A stretch of 38,973 nucleotides of DNA from Bacteroidota bacterium. Its GTDB lineage: Bacteria > Bacteroidota > Bacteroidia > Bacteroidales > JAAUTT01. The notes under the pieces were generated by a model. The model was not told the origin of the DNA. It was given only the letters and a program-made list of their open reading frames with translations, and made no database searches. How positions within the stretch are numbered: the stretch's first letter is position 1; each line of letters starts with the position of its first letter. Of this stretch, positions 7,976 through 15,409 are shown one piece after another. Location: assembly GCA_021779665.1 (NCBI GenBank), contig JAJYAG010000002.1, positions 1 to 38,973 of the forward strand. The letters run 5' to 3'. The translations under genes were made by a program, and so were the position numbers.

Positions 7976-8836
7976 ATGAAAAAAATCTTTCTTTATAGCT
8001 TAATGATTGCGGCAACCATGTTGCTGGCAACCTCAACATCCTGTATATCCTCACAGTCGCCCTTTCCGGTTAAGGGAAGCGGTGAATTAACTGATAAAAC
8101 ATATAATATGACAGACTTCAAAGGAGTCGATGTATCGAGCGGCTTCGATGTTAACCTGGTTCAGGGAAACTCTGAGAAAGTTATTATATCAGCTCAGGAA
8201 AATTTATTTGAATACATCACTGTTAAAGTTGAGGATGGTGTATTAAGAATACGCATGGAGCGCAATGTAATTCAGACCAAAGGACTGAAAGCCAAAATCT
8301 ATCTGAAATCAATCAATTCCCTTTCTGTTTCGGGCGGTGGCGATGTAACTGCCGAAACAACCCTGGATGTTCCAAAACTATCGGTTAACCTGAGCGGTGG
8401 CGGCGATATCGCAACCACATTGAAGACAGGTGAACTCGATTGTCACATCAGCGGAGGCGGCGATGCTGACTTTAAAGGCGATATCGCAAATTACCGTTTA
8501 GATATGAGCGGTGGCGGCGATCTTCAATCGGATGTGGCCTCAGAAACAATTTCGTGTTCAATGAGTGGCGGTGGCGATTTTAAGCTCAACAACAGTACAA
8601 CAGCAAAAATGGCTGATATCAATATTTCCGGTGGCGGCGACCTTGCCATGGATATAAATGCCGATGAGGTGAAATGTTCCGTATCGGGTGGTGGTGATGC
8701 TACATTGAACGGAAGCGGAAAATTCCTGGATGTTACTGTTAACGGCGGCGGCGATGTAAATGCCGGAAATTTTAAAACTGAAAAAGCTGTTTTCCGGGCT
8801 AATGGAGGTTCTGATGTTCATATCAGCGCAACATAG
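7976..8836 (+). CDS. Head GIN domain lipoprotein (DUF2807), apparently cut short by TAG
   Basis: The frame is open from an ATG at 7880, but the ATG at 7976 begins directly with a lipoprotein signal (KKIFLYSL, then LLATSTSC with the lipobox cysteine), so I chose it; this gives 286 residues. The rest is a beta-helix-like fold built of about 20-residue turns, each carrying SGGGD, repeated about eight times. This is the DUF2807/head GIN domain of secreted Bacteroidota proteins, whose function is unknown. The typical C-terminal ISGGG-VYY-GNP segment is missing from this frame because of the TAG at 8834-8836; it follows in the same frame up to 8941. The truncated protein may still fold. Confidence 0.8.
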   Translation: MKKIFLYSLMIAATMLLATSTSCISSQSPFPVKGSGELTDKTYNMTDFKGVDVSSGFDVNLVQGNSEKVIISAQENLFEYITVKVEDGVLRIRMERNVIQTKGLKAKIYLKSINSLSVSGGGDVTAETTLDVPKLSVNLSGGGDIATTLKTGELDCHISGGGDADFKGDIANYRLDMSGGGDLQSDVASETISCSMSGGGDFKLNNSTTAKMADINISGGGDLAMDINADEVKCSVSGGGDATLNGSGKFLDVTVNGGGDVNAGNFKTEKAVFRANGGSDVHISAT

Positions 8837-8941
8837 GAGCTTACCGGACAAATTTCGGGTGGAGGAAATGTATATTATTCGGGTAATCCGGTTGCGGTAA
8901 ACATCGATGCCAAAGGCGGATCGTCAGTTCATAAAGAATAA
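8837..8941 (+). pseudogene. In-frame 3' remainder of the head GIN gene after the TAG
   Basis: After the TAG the same frame runs 34 more codons to TAA at 8939-8941. It reads ELTGQISGGGNVYYSGNP and then a GGSS-containing end, which is the expected final turn of the DUF2807 domain. The transcription terminator follows this second stop, as it would for an originally longer gene. One base change from CAG, AAG or GAG to TAG would explain the break; a sequencing error or readthrough are the alternatives. Confidence 0.7.
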
Positions 8942-8961
8942 AGAAAAATTATAATAGAAAA

Positions 8962-10422
8962 TCAGAGCGCGGCCGGAAGGTTGCGCTTTTTTTGTCGTAT
9001 GTCCATAGCAACCAGCATGGCCGTGTAGCCCCAAACCAGGGCCGAAGCTTTGTCGGTGTCGAGAAAGTTATTCAGTATCCCGTGAATATAGTAAGTAATT
9101 AATCCGAGCGTTAAGGCGAGAGAAAAAATCCGCTCCTGTGAATAAGGTTCAGCAGCATAATACACCCTAAAACCCAGCCAGATACTTGCAATTACAAGCA
9201 CAATCATAATTACTAGGCCAGGAATTCCCGACTCGGCCAGGGGTCCTATATACTCACTGTGCGCATTGCCCCAGTCGCCACGATTGGTGCTGATAATGGT
9301 CTTTTCGCGTGAAGCCTGGAAAGGTGCATATTGAAACATATAAGTTCCCGGTCCCCAACCAACCAGCGGCCGCTCATGAAACATACGAAAAGCTGAATTC
9401 CAGCGGTTAATGCGTTCGAGGTTGGAGGCATCAGTACGGATATTTGATATTGATTCAATATGTTTGGCGATGTCTTTCGATGAGTCCTGCTGGTTTTGTT
9501 CAAGCTTTAAAAATATATCGGTGCGATATAAATACAATACCGAGGCAGTTAGGAAAACGCCCAATCCCACCAATTTCCATGAGATACGCAGCTTAACAAT
9601 CAATAATATCCCTGCTATGACAAAAATGCTGATCCAGGCCGCACGGGTGTAAGATAAAAGCAAGGCAAAGCAGAAAATCGAAAAAATGATCCAGGCAAGG
9701 ATTCTCAGCGGTACAGGATATTTTTTAAAAGAGGCCAGCGCGACAATCACCGGAATCAGCATGGCAATGATTGCACCATAAGATGTATGATCGCGGAAAA
9801 AAGGATGAGCTGCCCTGTAGGCCATTTCGTGGCTGAAAAGCCCAAACTGCGACAGGTAAATAATTGCCGAGGCAACCACCACCAGCATAGACGGCAGGTA
9901 AACCCATAAGTACCAGCGCATCATGCTTCGTTTTTGAAACATAGCAGCAGCCAGAAAATAAAACGCCACCAAGAACCACATTCGTGATACAAGAAATTTG
10001 AAAGACACAAGCGGCATGGAGCTCGTAACGGAAGTCATAAACATCCAGAATAGCTGCAGGTAAATAAGCCACGAAACAGGATGAGTAAGAATATGCCTGT
10101 CGAATTGCCTTTCGTGAATTATCCTGTAAAAGAAAATAAGCATCACCAGAATCAGCAATGGCTCGGTAATCAGCTGCAGGTTAAAGCCCAGCTGCGGATA
10201 ATAATATTCAAGCGGTACCGATAGCGGTGTAAGAAAAACGATGAAAAGAATAAACCTGTCGAGTGCCCTTATGGCGATATAAGCGAAAATAAGCACAAAA
10301 GGCAACCCCGTAAACCAGAATATTTCGAAAGCCATCAGTATTGCATTGGTGGCAATAAATATCAGGCTCAGGATAAAAATGCCCTTGTGTTCGGCATACG
10401 CCTTTTTGACTTCGGCCAGCAA
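8962..10422 (-). CDS. O-antigen ligase / Wzy-type polymerase family membrane protein
   Basis: A 486-residue inner-membrane protein with about twelve membrane helices. The large periplasmic loop near residues 300-400 holds the Wzy_C/WaaL pattern: RWNSAFRMFHERPLVGWGPG, then GNAHSEYIGPLAESGIPGL, with the conserved histidine. Members join or polymerise lipid-linked glycans. Here ligase and polymerase cannot be told apart, though the neighbouring Wzz-like gene favours a surface polysaccharide role. The start is unusual: the frame begins with TTG three bases after the TAA of the Wzz-like gene and in the same frame (TAA CCC TTG). The next ATG, at 10335, would cut the first membrane helix. Translational coupling is likely. 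Confidence 0.8.
   Translation of the reverse strand: MLAEVKKAYAEHKGIFILSLIFIATNAILMAFEIFWFTGLPFVLIFAYIAIRALDRFILFIVFLTPLSVPLEYYYPQLGFNLQLITEPLLILVMLIFFYRIIHERQFDRHILTHPVSWLIYLQLFWMFMTSVTSSMPLVSFKFLVSRMWFLVAFYFLAAAMFQKRSMMRWYLWVYLPSMLVVVASAIIYLSQFGLFSHEMAYRAAHPFFRDHTSYGAIIAMLIPVIVALASFKKYPVPLRILAWIIFSIFCFALLLSYTRAAWISIFVIAGILLIVKLRISWKLVGLGVFLTASVLYLYRTDIFLKLEQNQQDSSKDIAKHIESISNIRTDASNLERINRWNSAFRMFHERPLVGWGPGTYMFQYAPFQASREKTIISTNRGDWGNAHSEYIGPLAESGIPGLVIMIVLVIASIWLGFRVYYAAEPYSQERIFSLALTLGLITYYIHGILNNFLDTDKASALVWGYTAMLVAMDIRQKKRNLPAAL
8966..8993 (+). terminator. Rho-independent terminator after the head GIN gene
   Basis: A 9-pair stem (8966-8974 with 8979-8987, two G-T pairs) closes a GGAA tetraloop and is followed by seven Ts at 8987-8993. 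It overlaps the 3' end of the convergent ligase gene. Confidence 0.75.
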
Positions 10423-10425
10423 GGG

Positions 10426-11424
10426 TTAACTTTTTATACTGTCTTTGATTACAAAAGCAAGCAATGCTAGGAAAAAGGCTGACAGCGAAGATACCAGCAC
10501 AATGAGCGACCGCTTGGGATAAGCTTTCTTTTCCGATTCGTAAGCTTTGTCCACGATATATTTGTAAGGGAGATTCTGCTCGGCATCAACCCTGGCTTCC
10601 ATGTACTTTTGACGTACAAGGCTCAGGCGTTCGGTCTCGGACTTCAAGAGATTCCGTAAAGAGACATAAGCGCTGCCATATTTCGCCAAAACTGCCAGTT
10701 TATTTTCGAGCGACCGCACGGGTTTACCATCGGCAAGCGCTTTGGCATAAGCATCATTAAAAACCTGAGCCTGCGATTCATAATCCATTACCCCGGTTTT
10801 CATTAGAAAGGTGAGCGAATCTTCCATATTACGCATATCCTTCTCCAGATCCAGATATTCCTTCTCAACAATTGCCAGGGCTTTACGGGCACGCTCCTTT
10901 TGCATGGCGTTCATAACGGTATCCACCTGGCTGGCAATTTCGTTGGCAATATTGGCTGCCATGGCGGGGCCCTTATCCAGAACTTCAATAACAACCGACA
11001 TAAACTCGGTACGCCGGAACTTAATATTGCTTTTAATGGCGTTCTGAAGTTTGGTTTTTGCAAACTTGCTGGTGGTATCTATGTCGTAATGCTTGTAAAG
11101 ATCGAATTTGCGGATGATACTGCCTTTGATTGCTTCCGAATTCAGAACCTGCATCAACTGTTCCGACTCCGCTTCCTTGCCAAAGCTCATGATGTCTTCG
11201 GTGTAAAGGCTCGAGCTCGAGAGCAGTCCTTTGGAAACGGCAGTTGTATTCGTGGGAAACATCACCACCGACGATTTAAACTTCGGTGTAATGGATAGCG
11301 CCACAATTGCAGAGACAACGGCGGCAAAGAGGGCTATTGTTATAAGCGGAACCCGTTTGTTCCACAGATAAGTAATGAAGTCGGTTGAGTTGAAATTAAA
11401 CTGCTCTTTTTTCTTTTTCGACAT
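10426..11424 (-). CDS. Wzz-like polysaccharide chain-length/co-polymerase protein
   Basis: A 332-residue protein with the layout of polysaccharide co-polymerases: a short cytoplasmic N-terminus rich in lysine, a membrane helix at residues about 33-52, a long periplasmic region with coiled-coil character (about residues 165-290), and a second helix at about 306-326 close to the C-terminus. The first periplasmic strand after TM1 reads TPKFKSSVVMFPTN, as in Wzz/GumC proteins. It has no kinase domain. It would set chain length for the glycan handled by the membrane protein directly downstream, with which it shares a three-base junction. No glycosyltransferases are present here, so it controls a pathway encoded elsewhere. 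Confidence 0.8.
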   Translation of the reverse strand: MSKKKKEQFNFNSTDFITYLWNKRVPLITIALFAAVVSAIVALSITPKFKSSVVMFPTNTTAVSKGLLSSSSLYTEDIMSFGKEAESEQLMQVLNSEAIKGSIIRKFDLYKHYDIDTTSKFAKTKLQNAIKSNIKFRRTEFMSVVIEVLDKGPAMAANIANEIASQVDTVMNAMQKERARKALAIVEKEYLDLEKDMRNMEDSLTFLMKTGVMDYESQAQVFNDAYAKALADGKPVRSLENKLAVLAKYGSAYVSLRNLLKSETERLSLVRQKYMEARVDAEQNLPYKYIVDKAYESEKKAYPKRSLIVLVSSLSAFFLALLAFVIKDSIKS

Positions 11425-11469
11425 AAGTAGTTATATGTTTAGTTTCTGACAAGGACTTCATTTTTTACA

Positions 11470-11597
11470 GAGGCTGTGTAAAAGTCAATTTCCAAGGCGG
11501 AATTGCAAATTCCGCCGAGCGCAATGCTGTGATCTAACATGTAGCGCTGAGCTGAATTTGTAATTCAGCTCGACTTGACGACTTTTCACACAACCTC
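11470..11597. mobile_element. MITE-like element A (128 bases, no coding capacity)
   Basis: The ends are imperfect inverted repeats: GAGGCTGTGTAAAAGTC at 11470-11486 and its counterpart at 11580-11597. Inside are two perfect palindromes with 3-base loops: one with arms GGCGGAATT (11496-11516) and one with arms GAGCTGAATT (11549-11571). The whole element is the reverse complement of the element at 32123-32249, with blocks of 24 and 27 identical bases. It sits between tyrS and the Wzz-like gene. No transposase and no clear target-site duplication are visible. Confidence 0.7.
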
Positions 11598-11610
11598 CCG
11601 GGGGTGAGGT

Positions 11611-12888
11611 CTATACAACTTTTATCAATACGTAATTCTTTTTCCCTTTCTGAACAAGCAAATATTTACCATTAATCAGATCGGAAGCAGAAACGGTAAC
11701 TTCGATGGATGCAACTTTGTTTTTATTCAAACCCAGTCCTCCGCCTTCAACCATTCGTCTGGCTTCGCCTTTCGACGGGAAGACTTTGCTGAGAGTGCAG
11801 ATCAGTTCCAGGATATTAACGCCTTTTTCAATCTCGGCACGTTCCACTTCAAACAAGGGAACACCGTCGAAAACAGCAAGGAAAGTTTGTTCGTCCAGTT
11901 TTGAAAGCGTTTCGGAAGTACCGGCACCAAATAGAATCTGGGTGGCATCTTCGGCAGTCTGCAATTGTTCTTCGCCATGAACCATGGTGGTGAGCTCACG
12001 GGCAAGGGTTTTCTGCATCAAACGTAAATGAGGAGCCTGCTGATGTTCGTTCCACAGCTCTTCCATTTTCTCAGGACGAAGCAGGGTAAATATTTTCATG
12101 TATTTGAAGGCATCATCGTCCGAAACATTCATCCAGAACTGATAGAACTGGTAAGGAGATGTTTTTTGTGGATCGAGCCAAACGTTTCCTTTTTCGGTTT
12201 TACCAAACTTGCCGCCGTCGGATTTGGTAATGAGCGGACAGGTAAGAGCAAAAGCTTCGCCATTCACTTTGCGGCGGATAAGTTCAGTTCCGGTAACGAT
12301 GTTTCCCCACTGATCGGAACCACCCATCTGGAGCTTACAGTTTTTATGTTCGTACAGGTGCAAAAAGTCGTATCCCTGAACCAGCTGGTAAGTAAATTCG
12401 GTAAACGATAAACCAATTTCCAAACGTTTCTTAACTGAATCCTTGGCCATCATGTAATTTACCGAAATATGCTTGCCAACATCGCGAATAAAATCGAGGA
12501 AACTGAACTCTTTCATCCAGTCGTAGTTGTTTACAATTTCGGCCTGATTTGGAATATCGCCAAAGTCGAGAAAACGTCCGAGCTGTTTTTTAATAGCAAG
12601 CAGATTGTTATTGATGGTTTCGGCAGTAAGCAGGTTACGCTCTTCCGATTTTCCGGAAGGGTCGCCAATCATACCTGTAGCGCCACCAACAAGCACAATG
12701 GGTTTATGGCCGGCCATCTGCAAATGTTTCAGTAACATTACCGAAACCAGGTGACCAATATGCAGTGAGTCGGCTGTAGGGTCGATTCCTACGTAAGCCG
12801 TTGTCATTTCTTTCATCAATTGTTCCTCGGTGCCGGGCATATAATCGTGCACCATCCCTCTCCATTTAAGCTCTTCAAAAAAATTCAT
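11611..12888 (-). CDS. tyrS: Tyrosine--tRNA ligase
   Basis: A 425-residue class I aminoacyl-tRNA synthetase that charges tRNA-Tyr in the cytoplasm. The HIGH motif reads SLHIGHL near residues 41-47, and the KMSKS loop appears as KFGKTEKG near residue 230, as in bacterial TyrRS of the common TyrS type. The tyrosine pocket contains [13 protein letters not shown] and [10 protein letters not shown]. The C-terminus (from about residue 350) is an S4 RNA-binding domain with [15 protein letters not shown]. Length and motif order are normal, so the gene is intact. A perfect TATATTTG box precedes it. Confidence 0.97.
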   Translation of the reverse strand: MNFFEELKWRGMVHDYMPGTEEQLMKEMTTAYVGIDPTADSLHIGHLVSVMLLKHLQMAGHKPIVLVGGATGMIGDPSGKSEERNLLTAETINNNLLAIKKQLGRFLDFGDIPNQAEIVNNYDWMKEFSFLDFIRDVGKHISVNYMMAKDSVKKRLEIGLSFTEFTYQLVQGYDFLHLYEHKNCKLQMGGSDQWGNIVTGTELIRRKVNGEAFALTCPLITKSDGGKFGKTEKGNVWLDPQKTSPYQFYQFWMNVSDDDAFKYMKIFTLLRPEKMEELWNEHQQAPHLRLMQKTLARELTTMVHGEEQLQTAEDATQILFGAGTSETLSKLDEQTFLAVFDGVPLFEVERAEIEKGVNILELICTLSKVFPSKGEARRMVEGGGLGLNKNKVASIEVTVSASDLINGKYLLVQKGKKNYVLIKVV

Positions 12889-12923
12889 ATAGAAATTGCG
12901 GTTTATTATTCAAAAAGATCAGG

Positions 12924-12953
12924 CAAATATAACAGACACATTGGAATATAAAA
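12924..12953 (-). promoter_or_regulatory. Promoter of tyrS
   Basis: On the minus strand TATATTTG (12924-12931) matches the -7 consensus perfectly, with TTT in place of TTG 19 bases upstream (12951-12953). The leader would be about 30 bases. No T-box-like structure is visible. Confidence 0.4.
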
Positions 12954-13110
12954 AATCGAGGTCCTCAGTTTATAAAGTTGCTATCCAAAATCAGAAAACA
13001 ATCCTTCTAAAAGATCTCAATTATTCCTTCACCCTGAAAAATATCCAATTGAGACTAACTATTTGTAATTTATTGTTTAATTTTAAATTACACTACTAAG
13101 GGTATTAACT

Positions 13111-13782
13111 ATGACAACGATAGCCATCCAGCAAAATAAGTTAATGGAAGCTTTGATTCAGGCGGATAAAGAAAAAGCAATTGAAATTATTACGGAATGG
13201 GCACAAATACATACGTATAAAAATACGCTTATCAGTTTGTTTCAGCCTGTACTTGATAAGTTTGGCGATTTATGGTATAAAGGAGAAATTTCTCTTGCAC
13301 AAGGCTACGTGGCAGGTTTAATTGCCGAAGAAGTTTTTATTTCCGCCTCAAAATCCGGAGAATTCAGTAAAGAAGATTCTGATAACAATAAAATAGCTGT
13401 AATAGGAAATGCCGAGGATGATTATCATGGTTTAGGAAGAAAATTGCTTGTAATCTTCCTAAAAATGGGTGGATGGCAAATTTATGATTTGGGAAATGAT
13501 GTTGTAGCGAAAGATTTTGTTGATAAGGCCATAGAAACAGGTGCTTCGGTAATAGGAGTTTCGGCCATGATGTATACAACCGCTCACAACATTAAAAAAT
13601 TAAGGGAAGAAATAGACGCAAGAAATCTCACAGGAAAAATACAACTTGCGGTCGGGGGAGCTATTTTCAGGATAAGACCCGAACTATGCGCAGAAGTTGG
13701 AGGAGACGGAACAGTTGATAATGCACTGGAAGCAAACGAACTGTTTTTGAAGCTAAAAGAAATTTCGGACAGATATAAATAA
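13111..13782 (+). CDS. Cobalamin (corrinoid)-binding protein, MtaC/MtbC-like
   Basis: A 223-residue soluble protein with the two-domain layout of methyltransferase corrinoid proteins. Residues about 5-80 form a helical cap containing FGDLWYKGEISLAQGYVAG. Residues about 93-220 form a Rossmann-like B12 domain with DYHGLG at 104-109 (D-x-H-x-x-G, so H106 is the likely lower cobalt ligand), then GVSAMM at 149-154 and VGGAIF at 181-186. In methyltransferase systems such proteins carry a methyl group between a substrate methyltransferase and a second methyltransferase. No MttB/MtaB/MtgB partner is present. It starts a four-gene run with a UroD-like protein 11 bases downstream, DUF1638 and a histidine kinase. 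The W-x9-EH signature of CarH photoreceptors is absent. Confidence 0.85.
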   Translation: MTTIAIQQNKLMEALIQADKEKAIEIITEWAQIHTYKNTLISLFQPVLDKFGDLWYKGEISLAQGYVAGLIAEEVFISASKSGEFSKEDSDNNKIAVIGNAEDDYHGLGRKLLVIFLKMGGWQIYDLGNDVVAKDFVDKAIETGASVIGVSAMMYTTAHNIKKLREEIDARNLTGKIQLAVGGAIFRIRPELCAEVGGDGTVDNALEANELFLKLKEISDRYK

Positions 13783-13793
13783 GAAGCGAACAT

Positions 13794-14807
13794 ATGAACA
13801 GCATAGAACGTGTTTTTGCCGCAGTTACAGGGGCTGTTCCCGACAGAACACCTGTATCTTTAACCGCATCGTTGTATGGAGCAGCTTTATCAAAATGTCC
13901 GGTAACCGAATACTACCGTAAACCTCAGCTATACGCTGAAGGTCAGGCCCTGGTAGCCAGACATTGCAATACCGATATCATTTTTTCACCCTTTGCTTTT
14001 CCTCTTTTTGCAGAGGCATGCGGAGCCAACCTTTCCTTTAAAAATAACACCGTTCCGGTTGTAAAAGAATACCTGCCCTATACTCCAGGAGAGCAGGTTA
14101 ATTTTGATGTTTCAAAATTAATTTCACATCCTGCCTCGGAGTATATACTACAATCGGTAGCGCAAGTAGCTAAAACGGTAGGTAAGGAGAAAATTGTGGC
14201 TGCCATCAACATCTCACCCTGCGATTTGCCAGCCATGGTTTTTGGAATCGAAAGATGGTTGCACACGCTTCTGTTTCATAAGGAAGAGGCAAAGCACATT
14301 ATTATGAACCTGGGTGAATACTTTGCTGAGATGTCAAGGCAAATGTATCAGCTTGGAGCGCATCTGGTGGCAACTACAGTAAACTTTACCAATCCGCAAA
14401 TGGTAACCGGTCCGGTCATTTCTTACGTAATCCCGCTGCTTACTGAAATATTTGCTAAAGTTGAAGGTGTAAAGGTTATTCATCACGGAGGTCCGGACTT
14501 TGACACTGCAGTACAAAATTACCTGCACTTCAACGGTGCGGTGGGTTTTGTTATCAGTCCCCGCGATAAAATTAAAAATATACGCCAGCTTGTAAACGAC
14601 AAAACTATTCTGGGAAACATTGACGGCCCGTTTATTGGCAAACAAACCCGGGAATCGGTATACAAAAAATGTGAACAGATTTTACATGATAATGAAGGCA
14701 ATACACGTTTTATACTTAGCTCATCAAATGCCGATCTTTCTTACGAAACACCCCTGGAGAATATTCTGGCTGTAAGTCGTGCCGCCGAGGACTATTCGGC
14801 TAAGTAG
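13794..14807 (+). CDS. UroD/MtaA-family methyltransferase homologue lacking zinc cysteines
   Basis: A 337-residue protein of the uroporphyrinogen decarboxylase superfamily, closest in length and layout to MtaA/MtbA methylcobamide:thiol methyltransferases. It starts SIERVFAAVTGAVPDRTPV, as those enzymes do, and ends in the conserved ETPLENILAVSRA. The zinc motif of MtaA/MtbA is H-x-C followed near the C-terminus by a G-C before the TPxEN segment. Here the first site reads VIHHGG (H230, G232) and the second reads SSSNADLS (308-315), so both cysteines are gone. Catalysis by zinc-thiolate activation is therefore unlikely. Heme synthesis is also unlikely, given the context. It could bind the methylcobamide domain of the upstream protein without transferring the methyl group. 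Confidence 0.8.
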   Translation: MNSIERVFAAVTGAVPDRTPVSLTASLYGAALSKCPVTEYYRKPQLYAEGQALVARHCNTDIIFSPFAFPLFAEACGANLSFKNNTVPVVKEYLPYTPGEQVNFDVSKLISHPASEYILQSVAQVAKTVGKEKIVAAINISPCDLPAMVFGIERWLHTLLFHKEEAKHIIMNLGEYFAEMSRQMYQLGAHLVATTVNFTNPQMVTGPVISYVIPLLTEIFAKVEGVKVIHHGGPDFDTAVQNYLHFNGAVGFVISPRDKIKNIRQLVNDKTILGNIDGPFIGKQTRESVYKKCEQILHDNEGNTRFILSSSNADLSYETPLENILAVSRAAEDYSAK

Positions 14808-14821
14808 AATGAAAGAATTTT

Positions 14822-15409
14822 ATGTCAAAAGATAAAAATATTATAATAGTTGCCTGCAGCATTTTCAAAGGCGAACTGGAGCAGTTAAAAAGTGAAGGTC
14901 TCCTGGATCTGGAGGTAATTTACCTCGACTCGATGCTTCATATGCATCCGGAGAAACTTGAAAAGCTTTTGGAGCAGACTCTTCCTCGATATAACGACCG
15001 AAAAATAGTAATTTTATATGGCGACTGTCATTCACGCATAATTGAGTCGGAAACGAAAAACATCAGAAAAGTTGAAGGAATCAACTGCTGTGAAATTTTC
15101 CTGGGATCCGAACGCTATTTCAAGTTGCGGAAGGAAGGGGCCTTTATTCTTTTGCCAGAGTGGCTCGAACGCTGGCGGGAGGTTTTTCAGGTTGAGCTTG
15201 GTTTTAAAGAACCACAAATAGCACGTAAATTCATGAACGATTTTCATACAGGATTGGTTTATATTGACACAGGAATTAACAGGGTACCCTTTGAAACGGT
15301 GAATGAATTAAGCAGTTTTACCGGTTTAAAGTGCCGTTATGAAACATGCTCGGGCCAAAACTTATTAAGCGAAATTTTAAAAACCGTTAAAAAGCTTTCT
15401 GATGATTGA
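14822..15409 (+). CDS. DUF1638 domain protein
   Basis: A 195-residue soluble protein that matches DUF1638: IIIVACSIFKGEL at the start with C12, LDSMLHMHPEKLEKLL in the middle, YGDCH at 66-70 (C69, H70), INCCEIFLG at 87-95 (C89, C90), and a C-terminal CRYETCSGQ (C171, C176). The cysteines and histidine are spaced as for a metal or cofactor site. DUF1638 genes are often found beside corrinoid proteins and methyltransferases in anaerobes, and their biochemical role is unknown. It starts 14 bases after the UroD-like gene, and its last 8 bases overlap the start of the kinase gene, so translation of the two is probably coupled. Confidence 0.85.
   Translation: MSKDKNIIIVACSIFKGELEQLKSEGLLDLEVIYLDSMLHMHPEKLEKLLEQTLPRYNDRKIVILYGDCHSRIIESETKNIRKVEGINCCEIFLGSERYFKLRKEGAFILLPEWLERWREVFQVELGFKEPQIARKFMNDFHTGLVYIDTGINRVPFETVNELSSFTGLKCRYETCSGQNLLSEILKTVKKLSDD

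Noticed and set aside
8834-8836. TAG read as pyrrolysine, given the nearby corrinoid genes
   Set aside because: Other genes in the window end normally with TAG (MFS at 4417, UroD-like at 14807, GH30-like at 29249), the gene is not a methylamine methyltransferase, and no pyl gene is present.
12896-13099. A 67-codon open frame between tyrS and the corrinoid gene
   Set aside because: AT-rich, lysine- and leucine-rich low-quality translation with no family likeness, overlapping the tyrS promoter region.
12889-13110. Cobalamin riboswitch before the corrinoid gene
   Set aside because: The region was scanned for a B12-box-like GCCACTG motif and surrounding stems; none was found.
13111-13782. CarH-type light-sensing B12 protein
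   Set aside because: There is no DNA-binding domain and the W-x9-EH light-sensing motif is absent (QG in its place).
13794-14807. Heme-pathway hemE
   Set aside because: No other heme genes are nearby, and the sequence layout and neighbours fit the corrinoid methyltransferase branch of the superfamily better.
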